Shown: in pieces, positions 47,087-59,135 of the stretch
How positions within the stretch are numbered: position 1 is the first letter of the stretch
How the letters are laid out: the number at the start of each line of letters is the position of its first letter
Assembly (NCBI GenBank): GCA_024741835.1
Contig: JAENRP010000167.1
Location: 32,106-96,105 of the forward strand
DNA from: Diplocarpon mali
Lineage: Eukaryota; Ascomycota; Leotiomycetes; Helotiales; Drepanopezizaceae
Length of the DNA: 64,000 nucleotides
Direction of reading: 5' to 3'
The notes under the pieces: model-generated
Seen by the model: the letters and a program-made list of their open reading frames with translations, nothing else
Databases searched by the model: none
Told to the model about the DNA's origin: nothing
Made by a program: the position numbers and the translations under genes

Positions 47087-49819
47087 ATGTGGCCAACTCT
47101 CTTTATTGGTGCGGGGGTAATCCTACTCTCTCGCTCCTCCTCGCGCTCCTCAGGCTCCTTTCTCAACCGCTTCAGCTGGGCAGACTTGAGTATCGTGCAA
47201 GCCGTACCTTGGTATGGTCTCGCAAGTGTAGTGCTCGTTATCCGCCACTACCAAGGTCTACTGGCTAGAATCTCATACTTTCTGCTCCTATTCTACTGGT
47301 TCGTGTGGGTCTCGGGCGGCGGTGGTCTACAGTTTTCTCGGTACATCCAGATTATCATGGAGCTCTTCCGGTCAAGCTCGGCGCAGGGAGGTGAAACTGA
47401 TCATCTAGGGAGACACTGGACGATTAACATTGCTGAGGTTCTCATCACTGCGGCTACGAACGAGTTACTGGATATTATGCTCCCGAACTGGCTCTGGAGC
47501 CGGATAACCTTTCAGTTAGTATTGACCTTGTTCGTCTTTGGGCAGCCCGTGTTCCAGATGTTTCTCCAGCGCCAAATTACACGAATATCAAGGATCAACC
47601 GAGCTATGTACAGGTGGCGAGATTATGGCCTCGAGCGCATCTGGCTGTCGGCATCTTCTCTCCTGAAAAATCAACTGACCAAATCCATAAAATATTCGTT
47701 ATGGTGGGCATGTTTTCAGACCTACCAAAACCTGACTCCGGATATCATGATGAGACTTCTGACCAACCTCTGCACTTTTCGAATGATGTGTTCGGTGTTC
47801 TATGGGTATGCAGCCACACCCACTTGGGTCGGACGCTTGATCCGGTATCTGCTGTTCTACCAGTTCTGGATCCGAGAGCTCTCTAGATTTAGCAATCCTG
47901 ACCCTCCTCCATACAAGTACACAGCCCTGGAGAAGCCGGATCATATCAGGTTGATTCTTCTGCATCCGAGATTCGGATTCCGTCCTGTTTCTTGCAGCAT
48001 GCTGAATGGTCCGCACATGCGGTTGCTCTTTTACGAGGCCGTGTCATATACCTGGGGAAGTCCCGAAAGAAGTGAAGAAATCCAGGTCGACGGCTGTACA
48101 ATGATGGTTACGAAAAGCGCTTACGAGATCTTGGCCGCGTCTAGTTCCCAGTTCTTACCACAGCTGCTGTGGATCGATGCCATCTGCATTGATCAGGACA
48201 ACACCAAGGAGAAGGAAGTACAGGTCCCACTGATGGACAAGATTTACTCCAACGCTCTATTTACCACCATATTCCTGGGGCAGTCATCCATCCCAGCTTT
48301 GCAGCTTCAGGAGCGAGGAAAGTGGTTACCATACCGTTTCGACGACATGTGCCCACCAGATGATCAGAGTCGCAGACACTTCGAGACGGGGCGTCTGGCA
48401 TTTGATATTTTCAACGAATTCCGCATTCTCCGAGAACCAATCCTCCGCAACGGGCAGGACGTCTATGAGATGTACGACTCTATCTCTTCTAACAAGTCCA
48501 GATCCAAACAGTGGCTGGCACTCCTGACGCTCCTCCAACATCCTTGGTTTGCCCGCGTATGGGTAGTGCAGGAGGTCGCCCTCTCACCTCGTGTTCAAGT
48601 GCGGTACGGCGACGAAGTGATTGACTGGGAGGTCATGGCCTCAGCGATCAAGATGATCCATAATCTCAGGCATTTCCGCTTGTGGCTGGAGTGGTCGCAC
48701 GGTGTACAGCTTCGGCACGCTGAACACTCGAGTCTCTACAACATCATCAGGATGGATCGTTTGCGCAATAGTCTTTGGCCATCGGACAAATATAGCCGCG
48801 CAAAGGATATTAACATTGCAGACGCCTTGACGGAAAGCTTTTATTTCACAGCGACGAATCCGCGCGACCAGGTGTATGGGCTGATGTCTTTGTGTATGAA
48901 AGACAGAATATCATTGCCAGTAGACTACGAAGCGCCGGTGGAAAGTGTTTACCTGAACGCTGCGACGGAACTCATCTCGAGAAGATCTTTTGGGATTTTG
49001 TTTGGCTTTGCAGGATTGGGCAATCGTTCGCAATCAGGATCCATCTCTTCCAAACTCCCGTCGTGGGTGCCCGACTGGACGGACTCGCCACAGTATGACC
49101 GTATCCGCCATCCAGACGAGGACAGTTTCGACTATCGCTGGAGAGCACGGCGAGGGCAAATTCAGCAGCCAGTGCCTTCGATTTTCCTCATCAACGAGAA
49201 GATACTGCTGATGAGTGTTACATTCGTCGACACAATCGCAGACGTAGGCCCCGCCCTCTTCGACACATCAACCAACAAGCGAGGCAATGGTGTGATAGAT
49301 GAGATGCGCTGCCTCCAGAGAAACTACGTAGGTTGCATAGGCTTCCTGAGCACTTCTCCTTATGCAAGGGATCCCTATGACTATCATGGATCACAACAAT
49401 CGCTGCTTGGAGCATTTCACCACACGTTAGTCACCGATCATAACGTCGACATGGCTGCGTGGGTCCGTGGTCTGGGAGCCTTCCACTGGTTTTCTGACAC
49501 TTCCTCCCTGACCGTTCAACGCGAGATATACACTGTCTTACAGTCCATGGACCACATTACTATGGAGATTGAGTCTCATTGCGGGGGCCGCCGACTGTTC
49601 GTCGGTGACAAGAAGTGGATGGGACTGTGTCCGCCAGGGACTGAAAAGGGTGATTTGATCTGTGCTGTGACGGGACTGACGATTCCAATCATACTGAGAA
49701 AAGCATCTGATCGTCTGCGTGGACAGTACCAACTGGTCGGAGAATGTTACTGCCACGGGCTGGGGAGCAGTGGAAAGGACTCGGCCCTGGGGTCGGAGAG
49801 GACAATCGAGGTGATCTAG
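47087..49819 (+). CDS. HET-domain protein with a long membrane-spanning N-terminus
   Basis: A heterokaryon-incompatibility (HET) family protein, the group that mediates non-self recognition and incompatibility cell death in filamentous ascomycetes; most members are uncharacterised. One exon, 910 residues. Residues 1-280 contain several hydrophobic segments (for example LLLFYWFVWV near 70-80 and FQLVLTLFVFG near 145-155). The HET domain begins near 310 with YEAVSYTWGS, then WIDAICIDQ (about 362), a VFLGQ-like strand and RVWVVQEVALS (about 490). NPRDQVYGL follows near 590. The C-terminal module GDLICAVTG...PIILRK...LVGECYCHGL is shared by many HET proteins. The ATG at 47087 is preceded by a CT-rich leader. 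The membrane-attached N-terminus is unusual for the family. Confidence 0.9.
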   Translation: MWPTLFIGAGVILLSRSSSRSSGSFLNRFSWADLSIVQAVPWYGLASVVLVIRHYQGLLARISYFLLLFYWFVWVSGGGGLQFSRYIQIIMELFRSSSAQGGETDHLGRHWTINIAEVLITAATNELLDIMLPNWLWSRITFQLVLTLFVFGQPVFQMFLQRQITRISRINRAMYRWRDYGLERIWLSASSLLKNQLTKSIKYSLWWACFQTYQNLTPDIMMRLLTNLCTFRMMCSVFYGYAATPTWVGRLIRYLLFYQFWIRELSRFSNPDPPPYKYTALEKPDHIRLILLHPRFGFRPVSCSMLNGPHMRLLFYEAVSYTWGSPERSEEIQVDGCTMMVTKSAYEILAASSSQFLPQLLWIDAICIDQDNTKEKEVQVPLMDKIYSNALFTTIFLGQSSIPALQLQERGKWLPYRFDDMCPPDDQSRRHFETGRLAFDIFNEFRILREPILRNGQDVYEMYDSISSNKSRSKQWLALLTLLQHPWFARVWVVQEVALSPRVQVRYGDEVIDWEVMASAIKMIHNLRHFRLWLEWSHGVQLRHAEHSSLYNIIRMDRLRNSLWPSDKYSRAKDINIADALTESFYFTATNPRDQVYGLMSLCMKDRISLPVDYEAPVESVYLNAATELISRRSFGILFGFAGLGNRSQSGSISSKLPSWVPDWTDSPQYDRIRHPDEDSFDYRWRARRGQIQQPVPSIFLINEKILLMSVTFVDTIADVGPALFDTSTNKRGNGVIDEMRCLQRNYVGCIGFLSTSPYARDPYDYHGSQQSLLGAFHHTLVTDHNVDMAAWVRGLGAFHWFSDTSSLTVQREIYTVLQSMDHITMEIESHCGGRRLFVGDKKWMGLCPPGTEKGDLICAVTGLTIPIILRKASDRLRGQYQLVGECYCHGLGSSGKDSALGSERTIEVI

Positions 49820-50548
49820 AATCGTCCTGGCGAGGCTGGGAAGGCAATAACTCTCAATAGATATCTTACAGTAGTCTTGAAATGAGCGTGTAGAGTCATT
49901 AACAACTGCGATGCGCAAGTAAGAGAACGGACTCGACCGTAAAACATGCACCCTCTGCAAGACGGCCAGGACGCACATGCAGATTGACGGCTATAGAGCT
50001 CTTCGACTGACAACACAAAATGGTGCGCGACGTGAAAAAAAAAAAAAGAGGGTTCATGAGATGGGAGTGCTCTCAATCGAGGTTCTGTTGGTCTCGATTT
50101 GGATTTTGGACAAGGTTAAGTGGACAGGTAAAGCTATTTTGGTCGAGATTTTGGGCGAATGCGGTTAATAAGAAGGCGAGGCAGCGTCATTCTCCTCACA
50201 CCGTAATGAGTGATGATTTCTGCCTGGAAGTGAGTCTGCAACATCTAGATCTTCGTCTTACTACAGGAATTCTCAAGTCGTCAAGACATATTTGGTGTGC
50301 TTCGGATAGTCCACATCACGTAGCTGAAATCACAATTCTTGACGTTCATTGTTTACCTAGTTCTCGCTTATTCAAGATCTTCGGTTGATTCGCGCCATCG
50401 AGATTTCTTGTTAATATTAGTCATTGATCATGAATGCTCCGAGGGAAATTCGCCAGAAATATATCGTGTTATCTAATCCCAGCTACCACACAGCCATCAG
50501 GCTGGCGCTGAGAAATTCGTAGCTTCAGAATCGGGTCTGCCTCTACTG
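49820..50548. other. Intergenic region between convergent HET and Rap1 genes
   Basis: The two genes converge here. An A-run occurs at 50034-50046. No coding region is supported. Confidence 0.5.
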
Positions 50549-53429
50549 TCAATCAACACTTCCTCCGTTGACAGCCTTAGTATCCCTCAAATATCGCCTC
50601 CGCACCATTATCCGAGGCAGTCCATGTTTCCTCAAGATTACCTGGTAGTTCTCTGTATGCTTCGAACCCTGCAATGCATCGTCGTCCCATTTCGTCCACA
50701 CCCCTGGTACGTCCTCCGGTATACCATCTCCATCAGCCAGACTCTCCATTACTTTTAATGCTTCTCTGACAGACATAGTCGTGGCAGTTAATGCTTCCAT
50801 CACGATGTCATATGCATAGCCGTCCAAGACGTTCTTGTTAATGAATGCGAGGAGCTGTTCGTTCTTCTCAGATTCGGTCTGTGATTGCGTAGAGGATTCG
50901 TAGTTGTTGCTCGAGGAGCGGAGGCTGCCTTGACTTATGAAAGTCCTGGAGTTTTCCCGTTCGGGCGATGCTCCAGCTGTTATTGGCGAGCTCTGTCTGA
51001 CGAGTATAATATCTTCGTCTTCGTCTTCATCTTCATCAGTGTCTCTGGATGGAGGCGGGCGTGATCCACGTCTTGGTGATAATACGAACAGACTTTCGTC
51101 TTCGCCCGCATCGTTATCGATGCTCTCCTGTGGCGTATCTAGGTTTTGCAGCGATTGCGGGAAGTGGAAGTCTTGGGTCTCGGGCTCAAAAACAAGGGCC
51201 TGCTTTGCTGTTACTAGTTTTTGTCCCTCGAAAGTTGTAGGCATCCTTTCCTCAACAGAAGAGCTTTCTGACCTTGAAGAGGGTTCGGTGAACTTTAGCG
51301 GCGAAGGTTGATGGGATTTTGTAAAGGTATGGCTAGTTTTTATAATATCCTCAGGCGTGGATGGAATCTCCCGCTCCTTGCCTTTATTGATGCGCTGCCT
51401 TTTGATTAATAAGAGATCATCCCGAGTCTTGAGGTCGGTTCCTAATTTTCGTTTACCAGCAGAGGGCGATGGGATATCGGAGCAACGAGGTGATATCTGA
51501 GGAGATTCCAGATCGTCATCATAGTGTTCGTGTTGATTGTGGAGTTCCTCTATCGCCTCTCTACTTAACTTATATACTATATGACGATGACCACGGCGAT
51601 TTTGGCCTTCATTGGGGAGCAAGTCATTGTCAAGCTCCTCGTCCTGCTCCTTCGCTGCCTCTGAAACTTCCCCTGTTTCGTCTTCGTCGTCCATATTAGC
51701 TCCCACTCCGTTCATTCCTTCCGTCTGTCGAGCAGCATAGCGAGGCTGGTCTTCAATCATTTCGTCATGCTGTAATTCAGAGCTTTCTGCCTTGTCAAGA
51801 AATTCTTCTCTTATGGTTTCAAAGTCCGCCAGTATCTCGCTATAACAAGTTTGAAGATCGCTCGCTGCAGATGTATTTTGTTCGAATCGAAGCTCGGAGG
51901 CTACTTTCCCCCACAGCTCCTGCACAGTCACTTCGTCAAAACCGCCGAATTGGGGAGATTGTACGACCTGCCATAGCTCGAATAAAGAGATCTTACGGTC
52001 ACATATGACAGGCTCAAACTCGACTTCAAGACCCAGATGATCTGCAACTAATCGGACGTTGAGTTCGAATTCGTCTCGATTGATTAGGCAAGGATCGACA
52101 TTTTCACTCAAGGTAGCCGGGAGTTCGATTTTCTGGCCGGTGGAGCCTTGGGAAACTTCAATATCCGAGAATTTTTTGGGTGCTGGTTCCGACGAGCTCG
52201 ACTTAGATTGCAGAACTTCTACATCGCTGAATCCGGGTGATACCATCTCCTTCGCCTGCTTTTCTCGCCGCTTCTTTCTTTTGGTCTCTTCATTTCGAGT
52301 AGGGATAACGTATTCCTTGAAATAATTTCGCCACTCTTGGGGAGTGTGATTTGGGTTCTGAAAAAGATCAGTTTCGATCGATCATCAACGCAGACAAATA
52401 CACACCGCCACAGACCACGCAATCCATGCATCAATGATTTGATCATCATTTATTTCCATGATTGTCTCATATTGTTCGAAAAGGAGATCCGTTTCCTCAT
52501 CCGTGAAGACGTTGCCACCGTCAGACTTTAGTAAAAAGGGTTTGTCTTCGAATGATCTGGACAAATTTGATGCATGCGACCTTTCGCTATGTACCGGGCT
52601 GGCCGTCGAAATGTGAGTCGACGTCGATTTGGTTGTATGCGATTTCGCATATGCTTGTGTTTTTGCCGGGGCTGTGCGTAGGATCGGAGACTTGTTTTGG
52701 GGTCTGCCTATGTACGACTTCCTTACTAGTGGAGGTGCAGGAGCAGTGCTTTTATGGTTTGTCTCGCTCTCCTCGCTCTCCTCGCTCTCGTTCGCCTGCT
52801 GCAGTTCCGGCCGCTTGCAAAACTGTAGTCTTTTGACCCAGCGATCGCGCCATGACTGTGCTGTGTGCTGCAGATGCTGTAGAATAAGTGAGCACCCAGC
52901 TGTACGTCTTAGTCATTATGCATACCTTGAGAGCAAATTCCCGGTAGATTTGGTTTCCCGCCATACTGGCACCACTCTGTTCAGCCCTGGTACAGTATTT
53001 CATGAGAATCTTATCATCATTATGTGAGAATGGTACTCTCCCATCCCGTATCGGCTGCTCAGACCCAACAGGCCGGTCCCGCAGTCCTGCTGGCCCAGCG
53101 AGGTAATCCTCGAAGTTTTGCAGGCTGCCTTTCTGAACCGAAGCATCGATCCATTTCCAGGAGATAGATCCTTCAGGGCAGTCTTTTCGTGCGTGGTCGG
53201 CAATCTTGATAACCTCAGGTTTCGAATCGAGCTTCGTGACAGTTCCACCATTTTGCTACTGCGCCGTCAGTACTTGTGGACGTCTCAAGTAAAGCCAACA
53301 AACCTCGATAAGATCTTTCCATCTAGCCCGAGTAGGTAGACGCATCGCCAGATGAAACTTCATTCCCAGAAAGAGATCCCCTTCTCCCCTTCCAACATCC
53401 CCTTCATACACGGTCCTGGCTAGAGCCAT
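50549..53429 (-). CDS. rap1: Telomere-binding protein Rap1 homologue
   Basis: A shelterin-type protein that acts at telomeres in the nucleus, by DNA or partner binding, in length control and silencing. Exons 53304-53429, 52926-53255, 52406-52876 and 50549-52357 give 911 residues; the three introns are 48-49 bp and phase 0. Domains: BRCT at about 10-105 (EGDLFLGMKF, NGGTV, SISWKWIDASVQKG); Myb at about 115-172, ending HTAQSWRDRWVKRL; a second Myb-like segment at about 275-330 (FTDEETDLLFEQY ... NPNHTPQEWRNYF); an ARID-like region at about 400-495 (LFELWQVVQSPQFGGFDEV, ELWGKVA); an acidic, disordered middle; and a Rap1 C-terminal (RCT)-like domain at about 803-896. The start at 53429 precedes the BRCT by the usual distance. 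The order matches fungal Rap1; the symbol is by homology. Confidence 0.88.
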
Positions 53430-53778
53430 ACCCACGGTTCGTCGCTCGTCGAGACCTCGGAAGCATGGAAGGTGCCCTATTACCTCTTGGTTGAAGAATA
53501 TGGTGTCGCAGGGCCCGGGCCAGAATTGGGCCAGCCTGTGGATATTTTTGCGCGTTCGCAACCTGCGGTAGCGAGGTTTTTCTGGAGGGCGGGTCTGATG
53601 ATGTCAACGCGCTCACGTCGACACATGACTTGGGTAAATATCGGCTTTTAGACATAGTCTCACGTGCCTCGACACCGAACTCTAAAGTCTCCTCAACCTC
53701 ACCGCATGAAGCGGTCCGCAGAGTGAATTGCATGTTATGCCCAATATATGAAATCTTACTTCTTGTTTCCCAGCTGCG
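53430..53778. promoter_or_regulatory. Divergent promoter region, Rap1 / Swf1-like palmitoyltransferase
   Basis: 349 bp separate the two start codons on opposite strands, so both promoters must lie here or overlap. Spurious open frames cross it. I do not identify individual elements. Confidence 0.5.
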
Positions 53779-55280
53779 ATGGGGAACGTTCGCAACGCGG
53801 CCATTGTGATATTGGTCATCTCCTTTTTGACGTTCGTTGCCTTCTTCGGCCGACTGCCAGCTTTGAGGTAGGTCCTCAGATTCGTTAGATTATAGCTACA
53901 AAGCTTACATGAGTTAGGAATACTCCAATTGGAGCTCTTCACAGATTGCTGTGGATTCATATTCCCACCACTCTCCGAGCATGGGACCAACAGATGACGC
54001 ATGGCCGTCTAAGTGCTTGGGTGATGAGACAAGCTCACATTTTATGGAATGACAGGCATCCAATCGTTATGGTCAGAAAATGAAGTCTCATATCTCCCCA
54101 TACGAAGACCCAAATTTGAGATTTATTTCTCTGCAACGTGTTTTGTCTCACCCCATTATTCCGGTGATTGAGAGAAACAAGTGTTGATGATTATCCGGCA
54201 ACGCCCGAAACTATTGGCTCAACTCTCGAACTGCCCAAGGAAATTTTGGCGGCCCGGAAGTTCAGGATAGCTTTCATTCAACTCAGACTGACTCGTTGCT
54301 AGATCTTCTTCATTCTACTCCTATCAGTCTCCGAGATCTTGTTTCTGCCCCCTGCGTGGCACATGCTTAGCAGTTCTAGGAAGTTTTCTACTATGATTCT
54401 AGTATCACTTCCATATGTCTTCCTGTATGCATGCGCCGCTTGCGATCCAGGCTACATCACGCCAGAAAATCATGCACAAGTAATGGCTCTGTACCCCTAT
54501 GATTTCACAATATTCCACCCAGGTCAAATATGCCGCACCTGCAACATTCTGAAACCCGCACGCTCGAAGCATTGCAGCATTTGCAAACACTGCATTTCCA
54601 AGCTCGACCACCACTGCATATTTATAAATAATTGCGTCGGCTACAATAACCAGAATTACTTTCTACTCCTTCTCCTCACCACCGGCATCTTGACAAGCTG
54701 GGCTGCTTATCTTGGACTCTCTGTTCTCTCAGTCGAAATCCAGAAGGAAATCCCATCATGGACACTTCGAGGAAAAGGTTTTACTTGGTCCCAATTTGCG
54801 AATGTATGGTCATGGGTACTCCAAGAATACACTCGGATCGGCATAGTCACTCTTCTGTGTCTCCTGACCACACCTCTGATATTCGGGCTTCTTGGCTACC
54901 ACATGTACTTGATCTGGGCCGGAACCACGACCAACGAGTCCTTGAAGTGGTCTGACTGGCAAATCGAAATGACCGACGGATACGCCTTCAAGCGTTCCAT
55001 AACTTCTGATCGCCACAAAGACGAGACCGTCGAAGCAGTATGGACGCGTTGGCCAGTCGATAGTCAGCAAGTTGTCTTGCGAACAGTAGATGGACACCCT
55101 CCTCGGGGACCGGGGATGATTGGAACTGGAGAATGGGAAAGGGTATGGAGGCTGGCAGATGTTGAAAATCTGTATGATTTAGGATTCTGGGACAATCTGG
55201 CTGATGTTTTCTTCCCGACAAAGTGGTTTCTAGAGCGCGAAAGTGCTAATATGCGAGAGACCAGGGTCGTCGGAGAGTGA
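53779..55280 (+). CDS. swf1: DHHC palmitoyltransferase, Swf1-like
   Basis: Attaches palmitate to cysteines of membrane proteins, in yeast Swf1 mainly SNAREs and other single-pass proteins at the ER. Exons 53779-53867, 53918-54071 and 54303-55280 give 406 residues. An N-terminal membrane helix (VILVISFLTFVAFFG) is followed by RLPALRNTP typical of Swf1, a hydrophobic helix ending SEILFLPPAW, and the cysteine-rich domain CRTCNILKPARSKHC.ICKHC.SKLDHHC with the catalytic DHHC, then two more helices. The 231-bp second intron is long for this gene set; its acceptor (GCTAG at 54298-54302) is chosen because it gives IFFILLLSVSEILFLPP, the expected helix. Divergent from Rap1. Confidence 0.88.
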
Positions 55281-57151
55281 TTAGATGCTCTTGTTCGTAA
55301 ATAAATCAAGAATGGATCTCGCTTAGAAACCTAGTTCAATTGTGAGAAATTCCGGTTGCCCCAACTGGAATATCCCCCAACTTCTTCATTTGAAATTTAT
55401 GTGACTTGAAATTTTAAACGTCTTACAGACTCTCAGCCGTAGCAACATCAATCAGTAAGGCGCTACCCATGAAGTAGGCTGGCAAGAACGAAAATTTGCG
55501 GTCGTATGAATCGGATACCGGGATAAACGTCTACATTCTATCAACACTGCAAGGAGACCACGACTCAACACCTGGACGCGGTTGTCCCCTAAGAACCTAT
55601 AGCTCCTTTATGAGTTTTCAAAGCTAAGATTAAGTCACTTCAGCGCCGAGTTTGTATTCTCGGGCGTTCCACAGCAGATGTGAGCACTCTTGATTATGTA
55701 ATGAAAGTAATTCTCTTACTTCTTAATGAATACCCTAAACTTTCGACCTTTAATTAAATGTACCGAGTCGTTTACGAAATATACTAACAAGTAGAGGAAC
55801 AACTTAATATACTTATGAGAAGGAATCAGGCGGGTTATAGTAGATAAAGAAGCAAAATAAAAGGATATATGGTAAAGCTAGTACGAGCTGATAAGAAGGG
55901 TTAGAGTTAGATAGCCGCCGACGGCTAGCAAGACGCTTAGCAATGGACTAAGTGATTAGTCGTAATTATATATGAGGAGGCGTTCGCAGCCAAGAATAAG
56001 AGAGTTGGGAGACCTAAGGCAATACCTTAGCTTCACTGTCGAAGGAATTCCCTTAAGATAATATATAAGCCCGAGACTTAGAGAGCCTTTTCTTTTCCAA
56101 CTAAGGTATTGAAGGAGACTCTTATCTAAGGAATCAGAAAGGATTATGGACTAAAAAGTTAATCGCGAGGAGTCTTTCATCTTAGTTTCTCCATATACCT
56201 AATCCGACTAAAGCGTTTTTCGCTCGTGCTATACATTTTAGAATTATATAGCACATCATAAGGGGAAAAAGAAAAATGTCAACACCATGACCTAAGCAAA
56301 GGACTAGGCTCATCAGACGTGTGAGAAACTGCATACCCCATCCTGCCTATCTCTTTCCATTTGAAATTTAATAATTGAAGTTTTGTCAGCTTACAGATTT
56401 CGGTATGCTCTCTACCTATGACGCATATCAGGCCAGCATTTAGTTCATATGCTAGACCAAAGACCTGGGTTAGAATGTTGTTATAAAGTGAGCATACATG
56501 GGGAGTTGCCTTGAGCTTGTTATAAATCATGATATTGATCTATAGACTCTCCTTCCACATACTATAAAGGTCCTACAATGATTAAAGGTAGTGTGTAGCC
56601 TGGGGGTCTGCTTATGCCCAGAGAACCTGGCTCCAGGAATTCTTTCTTCCATGTCGCTGGAAAGCTATTGGCATCGTCCAGCTCCTCTCGCAACAGGCCA
56701 TACAATCAAGGGGAAGCGTTGAGCCTTGATTACTTTGCTAGACCATGGCATATAGCCGAAGTCTTCCGAGGAACGAGAGATATTGTTGATATCCAGTAGT
56801 GAGGACTTCTACCCGTCCTGCCGCAAGTGCGATGCGACACGTGACTATCTACACACGCTGAGCTGACCTTCGGGGGATCGCATGCATTATCAACTGAGAA
56901 CATATATGATCCTCCGCACGCAAATAGTGATTAGTACTTGGAGTTAAATCCTCTAAGCTATTCCCACTTGTTTCCTGGAAGAAATCTCTATAAGAAGCAC
57001 GTGGTTTGTAACACACTTCCACTCCAAGGTTGTATGATTTACATGAATCATTGGCAACGTTTTGGAGTCTGGGTGTAATTGCTTGCTGCTCAACTGGAAC
57101 GCCAGAGATCTTTGGTCCAAGCCCGCTGGGCATACTTTCATCACAATCACG
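55281..57151. other. Intergenic with decayed repeat
   Basis: 55590-56230 is AT-rich and shares diverged blocks with 40250-41210. The remainder shows no supported gene; a frame in phase with the next gene extends upstream to 57062. Confidence 0.45.
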
Positions 57152-59135
57152 ATGGCCCTGTCGCTCAATCCGCTTGAGATTCAGTCCGATGCATCAGTCT
57201 CGTATCAATATCGACCTCTGAAGGACCGCGGATCACTTAGATTCTGTGAGCTACTTCCGGGAAATCCACAAGACCAGATCAATATCAAGTTGTTGCACCG
57301 GAGTTTGTTGGATCTGCCGACTTGCTCAGCCGTTTCATATGCGGTATGCTCAAGTCTTTGTTGATTATAGATGTGGTATTCTGCTGATCGATGGATCTCA
57401 GTGGGGCTCGACAGAGCGTCGGCATGAGATATTCTGCGAGGGCAAGGCACTGGCAGTCACAAGCAACCTGCTCCTTTTTCTCGCGAGGCTCAGATCACCT
57501 ACCGAGTGCCACGTTCTGTGGATCGATGCCATCTGCATCAATCAAGACGACGTTGACGAGCGCTCGGAACAGATCAAGCTCATGCGAGATATCTACCAGA
57601 ATACCAAGGCTGTCCTGATCTGGGTCGGCGACGCAATCGAATACACACAGAGCGCACTCCTTGTGATATCTAAACTCGCAACCGCCTTGCCTGCACTCTC
57701 AGCTGTTGGAATAAAAGAAGAGGGCTTTCGGCAATTCAAGTACTCCCGAGATGTACCAGCTCAAGTAGCATGGCTTGCTGACTTGGCCGAGGCAAATTCC
57801 TGGCGCGGAGTCTGTAATTTGTTGTCTGCCAGGACATATTTCCTAAGACTCTGGATTGTCCAGGAGATCATACTATCTTCCAACGCCTGGGTGGTTTGTG
57901 GCACTGATCGTATAAGATGGGAAATCGTCTACAAGGCCGCACAAGTCTTGTGGTACTGCCACTTCCTTCACGAATTTATTACTGACTATGGGGTTCTCAG
58001 GACCATCATTCAGCTTGGTCATGGATCTTTCCAGCAGCTCGACCGCCCCCTTTCTTTCCTCTTGGCATCCTTTTGGGATTCCCAGGCATCGGATCCAAGA
58101 GACCGGGTATATGGTTTGCTTGGAATGCTTCCACCAGGACCACAGAAGGACCATCTAGTGGTAGACTACAAGAAGTCAATTGAACAAGTCTTCCAAGATT
58201 CTATGGAATCTATAGTCATACACGAGCAATCATTAGATCACTGGAGGCAGCAATGCTACGACCCTCATTCGAGAAAATCAAACACAATACCCTCTTGGGT
58301 TCTTGCTTATGGATACCGCGTCTCGCTCTTCGCTCCCCGGTATCTTCCCGTACTTCTGCGGGCTTTGAAAACCTCGCGAAAAATGATCGTGGAGGAGGAT
58401 GTCTTGACTAGCTATGGACATATCATTGACACAATTGAGGAGGTCAGCGAGTGTTTCACGAAGAACAACACCAGATCCCACCTTCTGGGTGTTTTTGATG
58501 ATATCGTATCGCTGGAGAACCCGGGTGGAGCTGCTGATGTTTTTGCTGCAGCACGGCAGACACTACTCATAATTGACCCTTCTGAAAACGGTCCTTCGCC
58601 TCACGAAGAGGAGTTCTTCTGCTTACTTTCTTCCTGGCTACTCTCAAGATCCGGAATATCCCCTGGCGGAATGGCCAACCGCCAAACATCCGAGACTCTT
58701 GCACATCTTCCAAACGCCAATGAGATCCCGAACAAAGCGAGCCTGAAGTCCGCAAGCTTTAACGAAAATGGCGAGGTCTTGATGTGGGCATTCGAGCAGA
58801 CCAAAAAAGGCAACGGAGCTGACTACGAGGCGAAGTTGGCATTTGAGCTGTATAGCACGGAGATTGGTGTAGGACGCAACATATTTCGCGGCAAGAAGGG
58901 ATTCCGCGGTGTTGGACCAGTGGGGAGAAACAATCCTTCTGAAAATGCACCGCTTCCAGTCCAGGTTGGAGATTCTCTCGCGCTCGTCTGCACGGTATCT
59001 ACGCCAATGATCTTGAGACAACGAGAGGATGGCCTGTATATGGTGGTTGGGTCTGCACATGTTGGAAACCTTCTTGCTATACCGGTATTCAAAGGGGGGG
59101 TCTTGCCCGAGCCGGATGTCCTGAAATTCCGGTAG
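57152..59135 (+). CDS. HET-domain protein (cytosolic type)
   Basis: A second heterokaryon-incompatibility family protein. Exons 57152-57343 and 57402-59135 give 641 residues. The 58-bp intron splits the first HET motif; splicing joins AVSYA to WGSTERRHEI, which confirms the model. Next come LWIDAICINQDD (about 102-113), AVLIWVGDA, LRLWIVQEIILSS (about 215) and SDPRDRVYGLLGML (about 294). A C-terminal module GDSLALVCTVSTPMILR...MVVGSAHVGNLL resembles the one in the other HET gene. No membrane segments. The start at 57152 has A at -3; an in-frame ATG at 57062 is an alternative. The effector or partner cannot be inferred. Confidence 0.9.

Noticed and set aside
53682..54002. 106-codon minus-strand frame between Rap1 and Swf1-like genes
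   Set aside because: Antisense to the first two exons of the palmitoyltransferase, without a recognisable domain.
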